A stretch of DNA of 9,642 nt from Proteobacteria bacterium UBA1847 (lineage in GTDB: Bacteria > Pseudomonadota > Gammaproteobacteria > Steroidobacterales > Woeseiaceae): the NCBI GenBank assembly GCA_002338605.1, contig DDIP01000072.1, forward strand, positions 4,261 to 13,902, given 5' to 3'. This document shows positions 5,200 through 9,642 of the stretch, one piece after another (positions within the stretch are counted from its first letter, which is position 1; each line of letters starts with the position of its first letter). The position numbers were made by a program, and so were the translations under genes. The notes under the pieces are model-generated. The model did not search any database, had not been told where the DNA came from, and was given only the letters and a program-made list of their open reading frames with translations.

Positions 5200-8010
5200 C
5201 TAGAAGCTAATTGATGCCCTTCCGTAGATATAACGACCTTGAGTATCGTAGCTGAACTGAATCGTATTCATGTCATCGTAAGCAGTAACATACGGTGGAT
5301 CTTCGTCAGTCAGGTTGCGAACACCCAGCGTAAACGTGATGTCATTCCAGTTGTAATAGCCTTGAACATCAAGGTAGGTGATCGCCTTTGCGACGTTAAC
5401 CAGATTTGCCGGCTGTGCGTCGATGTCATCGGTTTCACTCATGTACCGGGCCGTCAGGTTGGCACCCCAATCGTCGCGCGTTAACGTGACGCCGAAGTTC
5501 GACTGCCATTCCGCAAAGGTTGCCGGGTTGCCAAACGCCGGATCACCACCGAAGTATCCGGCGAGCTGGACGAGGTCGCCACCTGCGAACGGCAGGTAAT
5601 CGTACTCATCGAGGTAGGTACCCGAGAGTCGCAGGTCGACGAGGCCGATGCCGGTCTCGAAACCGTAGTTCACCTGGAAGTCGATGCCGCTGGTCTTGTA
5701 GGTCGCCAGGTTGGCATTCGTCTGCAGAACCCCGGAGATTTGCTGATTCGAGTTACGACGGGCTGGCGCTGTCGTCGACGGTGTTTCATCAACACCCGGG
5801 AATGACGGTCCGACCATCAATGCACAGAGCGGGTCCGAGAAGTTCGGGCTCGCATAGCAGGCTGAAATAACTTCCGACGTCGGCGCACTACCGACAGCAT
5901 CGCTGATCTCGATGTCAAAGTAGTCGATAGAAACACTCAAGTCTTCGAGGAACCGCGGCGTCAACACGAGGCCGAAGGTCAGAGACTCAGACGTTTCCGG
6001 CTGTAGGTTCGGGTTACCGCCCTGCAGTGTTGTCGCTTGGAATGTCGCCAGATTGAAGTTTGGTGGCAGTCCGTCGGCCTGACAGTTTGCGACTGTTGTG
6101 GCGTCCGTTCCCGACGTGCCGTAGTTTCGGCACGGGTCGGTATAAGACTCAGCTGATTGCTGCTGTCCCAGGAACAGTTCGCTGATATTCGGAGCACGGA
6201 AGCCTTCAGCGTACGTACTACGCAGGCGGAGGTCCTCAATCGGGGCCCACTCGAGTGCAACCTTGTAGACCGTGTCCGAATCATTGAGGAAGTCGACGTC
6301 CGTCCAGCGAGCCGATGCTTCAAGTGTCAGCAGTTCGGCCATCGGCGCCCCAGAGAGAATCGGCAGGACAACCTCGCCGTAGACTTCGTCAACCTTGTAC
6401 TTGCCGCCGGTGACGTTGCCTGGCGTTGCGTAGACAGCGCCGACTGCGGCACCGCCATCCGGATTGGACGAAGCGCTTTCTCGCCGGTTTTCGTAGCCGA
6501 GTGCCCAGCCGATATCGCCGCCCGGCAGAGCAAGACTGCCGAGGTCGCCGGAGAAGTTCACCTGGAAGATGTTCAATGTGGAATCTTCCTTGGTATTGAC
6601 ACCGACGAAGCCGTAGGCCACCTGGGCAGGTGTCATACTGTCAACAACGAATGGATTGAAGACTCCCGGGCAACCATTCGTCGCCGCGGCGCACAGATCG
6701 GGATCCATCATCGCCTCGATGTTCGGACGATTGGCGCGACCTTCATCGCGCTGGCTGTCCTCCCATTTCGCAAGCGTGTAATTAACGTCCCAGGTCCAGC
6801 CATTCTCGAACTGACCATCAAGGCCAGTACCGATGCGGAATGCGTTGACGTCCTGCGTGAAGCGGCGCCCGCCCGATTCTGTCAATCGTCTGGATGTTGA
6901 AACAGCCTGCGGTGCTGTGCACAGGGGATTACTGGCACATTGGACATTGCCGAACGGGTTGTCAGGATGCGACGCGGAGGTAACTCCACCCCAGAATGTT
7001 CCGACCGGAGCCAACAGCTGGTTCGACTCTCGGTTCGAGAAGTTCATTTCCAGGCTGGCATTGATCGCACCCAGAACCGGTGCTTCGAACAGTTCATAGT
7101 TCGCAGCGGCATACGCGCTGTAAACGTCCTGTGGTGTCGTCAGGTAGCTGAGTGCGGCGTAATTGAATGAGTCTATCGCCGCGTCGAATGGCCTGACAGC
7201 GCCGTTATCCACAACACTGGCACCGACTCCGGCGTCAGCACCCAGGGGCGTGAATTGCGCAGGAGTCGTCGTCGGGCTGCCGCCACAGATAATCGACACG
7301 CCATCGTCAAAGTATGGGCAGGCAGAGAATCCACGATCACCCTGTCGGATTTCCTCACGCTTGTTAATCTGCGCAACAACAACGAAGTTGCCGCGGTCAA
7401 ACGCGTTGCCGAATACCAGTGCACCGTTGATCATTTCGCCGTCATTTTCGTCGGTGATGTCGTAGCCAAATTGAAGATCAACACCCTCGAAGTCTTTCTT
7501 GGTGATGATATTGACGACACCGGCGATAGCGTCGGAACCGTAAACAGTCGACGCTCCGTCACGCAGCACCTCAACTCTCTCGACGATCGCGGTCGGGATC
7601 ATATTGAGGTCAACAAAGCCGTTAACGGAAGCCGACGCAAATCGTTTGCCGTTGACGAGTGCCAGGGTGCGGTTCGGTCCCAAGCCTCGAAGAGAAACTG
7701 ACGCGATACCGGGGTTACCATTGTTGACGCCAGCACCAAAATCGCCGCCATTGACCGACGGCATATCCTGAATGAAGTTTTCCAGTGTTAGATTCCCTGA
7801 TATTGCAAGGTCTTCCTCGGTCAATACCGTGATTGGACTGATACTGGAGGTATCGCTGCGCTTGATACGTGATCCGGTCACCACGACCTCTTCCAGGGCA
7901 AGCGCACCTTCTTCCTGCGGTGCTTGTGCAAGCGTCGCGCTGGGCAGGATTGGCACCGCAGCAAGCGCGAGTATCCAGAAATGGCTGGATAAACCGTTTG
8001 GCATTCTCAT
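5200..8010 (-). CDS. TonB-dependent outer-membrane receptor
   Basis: This is an outer-membrane active transporter powered by TonB-ExbBD, 936 residues from the chosen start. The ATG at 8008-8010 is preferred over an upstream ATG at 8095-8097, because GGGGAG lies 7 bases before it and it begins a normal signal peptide, MRMPNGLSSHFWILALAAVP, ending in LAQA (residue 30). A TonB-box-like segment ALEEVVVTGSRI follows (about 38-49). The plug domain has SISPITVLTEEDL, SVSLRGLGPNRTLALVNGKR, ERVEVLRDGASTVYGSDAIA and GVVNIITK. The rest is a long beta-barrel ending in aromatic Phe (GRASISF), as expected for BAM insertion. LRSTYAEGFRAPNISELFLG is the typical family barrel motif. There is no N-terminal regulatory extension. 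The style matches receptors of oligotrophic proteobacteria that take up sugars, peptides or other organics, but no catabolic neighbour reveals the ligand. Confidence 0.96.
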   Translation of the reverse strand: MRMPNGLSSHFWILALAAVPILPSATLAQAPQEEGALALEEVVVTGSRIKRSDTSSISPITVLTEEDLAISGNLTLENFIQDMPSVNGGDFGAGVNNGNPGIASVSLRGLGPNRTLALVNGKRFASASVNGFVDLNMIPTAIVERVEVLRDGASTVYGSDAIAGVVNIITKKDFEGVDLQFGYDITDENDGEMINGALVFGNAFDRGNFVVVAQINKREEIRQGDRGFSACPYFDDGVSIICGGSPTTTPAQFTPLGADAGVGASVVDNGAVRPFDAAIDSFNYAALSYLTTPQDVYSAYAAANYELFEAPVLGAINASLEMNFSNRESNQLLAPVGTFWGGVTSASHPDNPFGNVQCASNPLCTAPQAVSTSRRLTESGGRRFTQDVNAFRIGTGLDGQFENGWTWDVNYTLAKWEDSQRDEGRANRPNIEAMMDPDLCAAATNGCPGVFNPFVVDSMTPAQVAYGFVGVNTKEDSTLNIFQVNFSGDLGSLALPGGDIGWALGYENRRESASSNPDGGAAVGAVYATPGNVTGGKYKVDEVYGEVVLPILSGAPMAELLTLEASARWTDVDFLNDSDTVYKVALEWAPIEDLRLRSTYAEGFRAPNISELFLGQQQSAESYTDPCRNYGTSGTDATTVANCQADGLPPNFNLATFQATTLQGGNPNLQPETSESLTFGLVLTPRFLEDLSVSIDYFDIEISDAVGSAPTSEVISACYASPNFSDPLCALMVGPSFPGVDETPSTTAPARRNSNQQISGVLQTNANLATYKTSGIDFQVNYGFETGIGLVDLRLSGTYLDEYDYLPFAGGDLVQLAGYFGGDPAFGNPATFAEWQSNFGVTLTRDDWGANLTARYMSETDDIDAQPANLVNVAKAITYLDVQGYYNWNDITFTLGVRNLTDEDPPYVTAYDDMNTIQFSYDTQGRYIYGRASISF

Positions 8011-8015
8011 GAGTA

Positions 8016-8023
8016 GTCTCCCC
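8016..8023 (-). promoter_or_regulatory. Ribosome binding site deciding the receptor's start
   Basis: On the minus strand GTGGGGAGAC stands before ATG at 8008-8010, with GGGGAG about 7 bases away. The upstream ATG at 8097 has no comparable site. This sets the start at 8010. Confidence 0.7.
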
Positions 8024-8041
8024 ACAAAGATAATCAATAGA

Positions 8042-8093
8042 AACGATCGCATTGGGTAAAGTCCCGCCTCCAGTAGCATCGGAGGAACGATCG
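8042..8093. repeat. Paired AACGATCG direct repeats near the receptor start
   Basis: AACGATCG occurs at 8042-8049 and again at 8086-8093, exactly 44 bp apart (about four helical turns), each containing the palindrome CGATCG. They lie 32-83 bp before the receptor's start codon, a position suited to operator sites. Chance occurrence cannot be excluded for an 8-base word. Confidence 0.35.
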
Positions 8094-8158
8094 ACAAGGG
8101 GCAATGTGAGCACGCATGAAGAAGTGTTGTGAATATGACCCAACAAACGTCACGAGGT

Positions 8159-8180
8159 AAAAATGCCTCGGCATTTTTTT
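8159..8180. terminator. Hairpin with T-run, possible terminator
   Basis: AAAAATGCC (8159-8167), TC, GGCATTTTT (8170-8178) is a perfect 9-bp inverted repeat followed by further Ts to 8180. The GC part is only about three to four pairs, so it is a weak candidate. No gene clearly ends here on either strand. If real, it would end a small transcript or act as a leader attenuator. Confidence 0.4.
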
Positions 8181-8431
8181 ATCGTTACGAAATTGCGACG
8201 TTTGATCCTGTGTTCCTCGAGCACCGTCGTTTTCCTGCCGATCTACCGGACATCGCCTGGGTTAGCGGCCGAAGATGGATCCAAAGCAAGTGTGCAAAAA
8301 TGCCTCAACATTTATGTAACGACGCAAAAAATCGTCTTGTTGCTGGTCGGCAACAGCGAGTTGCGCAAGTTGAGACGGACAAACTCGAAACTGCGCACGT
8401 CAATTTGAGAAAAGCGAAAACCGTTGCAATT

Positions 8432-8461
8432 TTGCGATGCTGCTTTCTGTAAAACAATAAT
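8432..8461 (+). promoter_or_regulatory. Candidate promoter for the LapG-like gene pair
   Basis: TTGCGA at 8432-8437 and AATAAT at 8456-8461 are 18 bases apart, and AATAAT matches the -10 consensus at five of six positions. Transcription would start near 8468, giving an 85-90 base leader before the GTG at 8555. No other better pair was seen in the last 150 bases. Confidence 0.4.
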
Positions 8462-8554
8462 GCTAAGCTCATCCCGACATTAATCTGCATGAGAAAAGTA
8501 AGCAGTAATCGGCAGTCTTAAGGCAGTCGGTGAAGTTTGGTGGGGGCATTGCTT

Positions 8555-9187
8555 GTGAAAGCGAACGCGATATTGGCGGCTTTGCTGACGACTCTTGTGT
8601 CGGCGTACGCACATGGACAAACCCTGTATTCATTCGACAGTGCCGAAGATTTTTTGGCGCCCGCTACAGTCTGGCCAGCGTGGCAGGATACGCTTGAACG
8701 ACACGAAGTCGAGCGTCGGGCAATCCACCTCTGCGTGAATGATGTCGAGACATGTACTCGACAACTCAAGGGTCTTCGGCTCGTTTTACTTAAAGGTGGC
8801 GAGCTTACTGTGGAGCAACAAATTCGCCTCGTGAATCGTTACATCAATATGCAGCAGTACAAAGATGATCGGATCAGCATCGATTCCGAGGTCGGCAATC
8901 AATGGATGACTCTGACCGAATTCCTGTATCAAGGCGGCGACTGCGAGGATTTCGCGGCCGCGAAATATTTCGTCCTTCGAGAGCTCGGTGTCAATGCGGA
9001 GGACATGCGAATCGTAATTGGGCGCGAACCAAAACGTACCACGCACCATGCGATGCTTGCCATCCGGCTCGACGAGGGAGTCTGGTTGCTGGAGAACGAC
9101 AATACGATACATCGCAATGGCTACCAGGATATCAACAGTTTTGTGTATGCAATTAACGAACAGAATATTTGGGACCACGAGCAGTAA
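8555..9187 (+). CDS. LapG-like bacterial transglutaminase-like cysteine protease
   Basis: This is a 210-residue predicted periplasmic cysteine protease of the bacterial transglutaminase-like family (PF06035, peptidase C93). The best-known member, LapG, clips the N-terminus of large surface adhesins such as LapA so that biofilm cells let go. Residues 1-22 are a signal peptide (MKANAILAALLTTLVSAYAH). The catalytic Cys130 is in YQGGDCEDFAAAKYFVLREL, His165 in TTHHAMLAI and Asp182 in WLLENDN, so the triad is complete. The acidic residues beside the Cys (Asp129, Glu131) match the positions linked to calcium binding in LapG. The GTG start is chosen because GGTGGGGG lies about 8 bases before it and it begins the signal peptide; a TTG at 8537 is also in frame. 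The usual partner LapD is not visible. A small acidic protein gene follows 28 bp later. Confidence 0.9.
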   Translation: MKANAILAALLTTLVSAYAHGQTLYSFDSAEDFLAPATVWPAWQDTLERHEVERRAIHLCVNDVETCTRQLKGLRLVLLKGGELTVEQQIRLVNRYINMQQYKDDRISIDSEVGNQWMTLTEFLYQGGDCEDFAAAKYFVLRELGVNAEDMRIVIGREPKRTTHHAMLAIRLDEGVWLLENDNTIHRNGYQDINSFVYAINEQNIWDHEQ

Positions 9188-9215
9188 TCACTGGACAACC
9201 GATGAGGACAGTAAA

Positions 9216-9467
9216 ATGAAAAAACTATTACTCGCACTAACTTGCTACGGATTTCTGTCGGCGGCGGCGATGGCGGCCGATCCTTATGAGACCTGGTTAA
9301 CGCTGCAACAGCAGCGCGGTACCAAAATCGAAACTATTCGCGTTGCCAATGAAAAGCCGCTGCTCGCAACGGAGGAGACCGATGTGGAAGTTGCCGGTAT
9401 CCTGGAGGAGCTTGAGGCTATCGAGGAAGAAAGCGGCGATAGCGAGGCGGGCGACGACGCCTCGTAA
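9216..9467 (+). CDS. Small acidic exported protein, 83 residues
   Basis: I do not recognise a family. MKKLLLALTCYGFLSAAAMA (1-20) is a Sec signal peptide cut after AMA. The mature protein begins ADPYETWLTLQQQRGTKIE and ends in a strongly acidic tail (EELEAIEEESGDSEAGDDAS, 64-83), so it has a very low expected isoelectric point and probably a disordered end. The ATG at 9216 has GAGGA 7 bases upstream. The gene starts 28 bp after the LapG-like gene's stop on the same strand, so co-transcription is likely. An acidic periplasmic protein beside a calcium-dependent-type protease could bind calcium or the protease, but that is inference only. A longer in-frame reading from 9018 overlaps the protease gene and is not credible. 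Confidence 0.75.
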   Translation: MKKLLLALTCYGFLSAAAMAADPYETWLTLQQQRGTKIETIRVANEKPLLATEETDVEVAGILEELEAIEEESGDSEAGDDAS

Positions 9468-9602
9468 CGGGACACGCAGATCCTCGTTCGCTGCAATCCT
9501 GGACGAGCGTGACGGTCAAACGCGAATAATGGTCGGGACGGTCCTGCCACAGGCTTTCGAAACAGCCGCGTCGTTTGCGCTGCGGTGATAGGACTGCTTG
9601 GC

Positions 9603-9631
9603 GGCCGCACTGGCTCCTGACCGGTGCGGCC
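9603..9631. terminator. GC-rich hairpin at the right end, possible terminator
   Basis: GGCCGCACTGG (9603-9613), loop CTCCTGA, then CCGGTGCGGCC (9621-9631) form an 11-bp stem with one G-T wobble. It lies 136 bases after the acidic protein's stop. No T-run follows within the window, so it may be a Rho-independent terminator with a poor tail, or another structural element. The 9468-9602 stretch holds no convincing gene. Confidence 0.4.
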
Positions 9632-9642
9632 AGGCCTCTTGA

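Larger units (their letters stand above)
8011..8554. promoter_or_regulatory. Long divergent gene-free region between receptor and LapG-like genes
   Basis: About 540 bp lie here without a protein I believe in. The longest open frame (8129-8452, plus, 107 codons) has no domain, signal or convincing ribosome site. Visible elements are: two AACGATCG copies 44 bp apart (8042-8049, 8086-8093) near the receptor start; CCTCC-N9-GGAGG at 8067-8085; a hairpin at 8159-8178; AAAAATGCCTC repeated at 8159-8169 and 8296-8306; GTTGC-N6-GCAAC at 8339-8355; and GGCAGTC twice at 8511-8517 and 8522-8528. The region must hold promoters for both flanking genes. The stretch is long enough to hide a small RNA. Confidence 0.45.

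Noticed and set aside
6157..6900. 247-codon open frame on the plus strand
   Set aside because: It is antisense to the middle of the receptor gene, whose frame is strongly supported by family motifs. It is a shadow.
8011..8097. Upstream ATG start for the receptor
   Set aside because: It gives an odd second hydrophobic segment before the signal peptide and has no ribosome site; the ATG at 8010 has a good one.
8129..8452. 107-codon open frame on the plus strand in the long gene-free region
   Set aside because: There is no clear ribosome site, domain, signal or membrane segment; its composition looks like translated non-coding DNA, and a hairpin lies inside it.
9468..9602. Possible small gene at the right end (for example ATG at about 9529)
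   Set aside because: The frame is short, without a ribosome site or recognisable protein features.

Overview
The window looks like part of a chromosome from a GC-moderate Gram-negative bacterium, probably a gammaproteobacterium of the marine/soil kind that is rich in TonB-dependent receptors. The signs are an outer-membrane TonB-dependent receptor, lipobox signal peptides, a LapG-like periplasmic protease and Lrp/LysR regulators. The taxon is inferred from protein style only. I see no rRNA, tRNA, CRISPR array, transposase or phage gene.

Layout. Positions 52-1299 (minus) hold a HI0933/YhiN-type FAD flavoprotein gene that is interrupted by an in-frame TGA and carries a threefold 33-bp repeat with a palindromic core. 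It lies 22 bp downstream of an Lrp/AsnC regulator (1322-1843, minus), probably in one transcript. A LysR regulator (2081-2989, plus) is divergent from the Lrp gene across 237 bp that contain several inverted repeats. Next is a plus-strand pair of predicted lipoproteins: a 79-residue protein (3137-3376) and a 400-residue protein with a transglutaminase-like domain and five TPRs (3408-4610). That pair meets a minus-strand gene for a 166-residue exported protein (4607-5107) tail to tail, and both stop codons share one CTAG.

A strong hairpin with A and T tracts on either side (about 5141-5178) ends the long minus-strand TonB-dependent receptor gene (5200-8010). About 540 bp without a convincing gene follow; this is the divergent control region between the receptor and a plus-strand pair. 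The pair encodes a LapG-like (bacterial transglutaminase-like, peptidase C93) cysteine protease (8555-9187) and a small acidic exported protein (9216-9467). A GC-rich hairpin closes the window.

Cell-envelope functions dominate from 3137 onward: two lipoproteins, a periplasmic small protein, an outer-membrane receptor, a periplasmic protease and a small exported acidic protein. Two unrelated-looking proteins carry Cys-His-Asp papain-like/transglutaminase cores. The most notable points are the repeat invasion plus nonsense codon in the flavoprotein gene, the lipoprotein pair with a transglutaminase-TPR architecture, and the LapG-like gene paired with an acidic small protein instead of a visible LapD. 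I cannot show that any of these is a new system.
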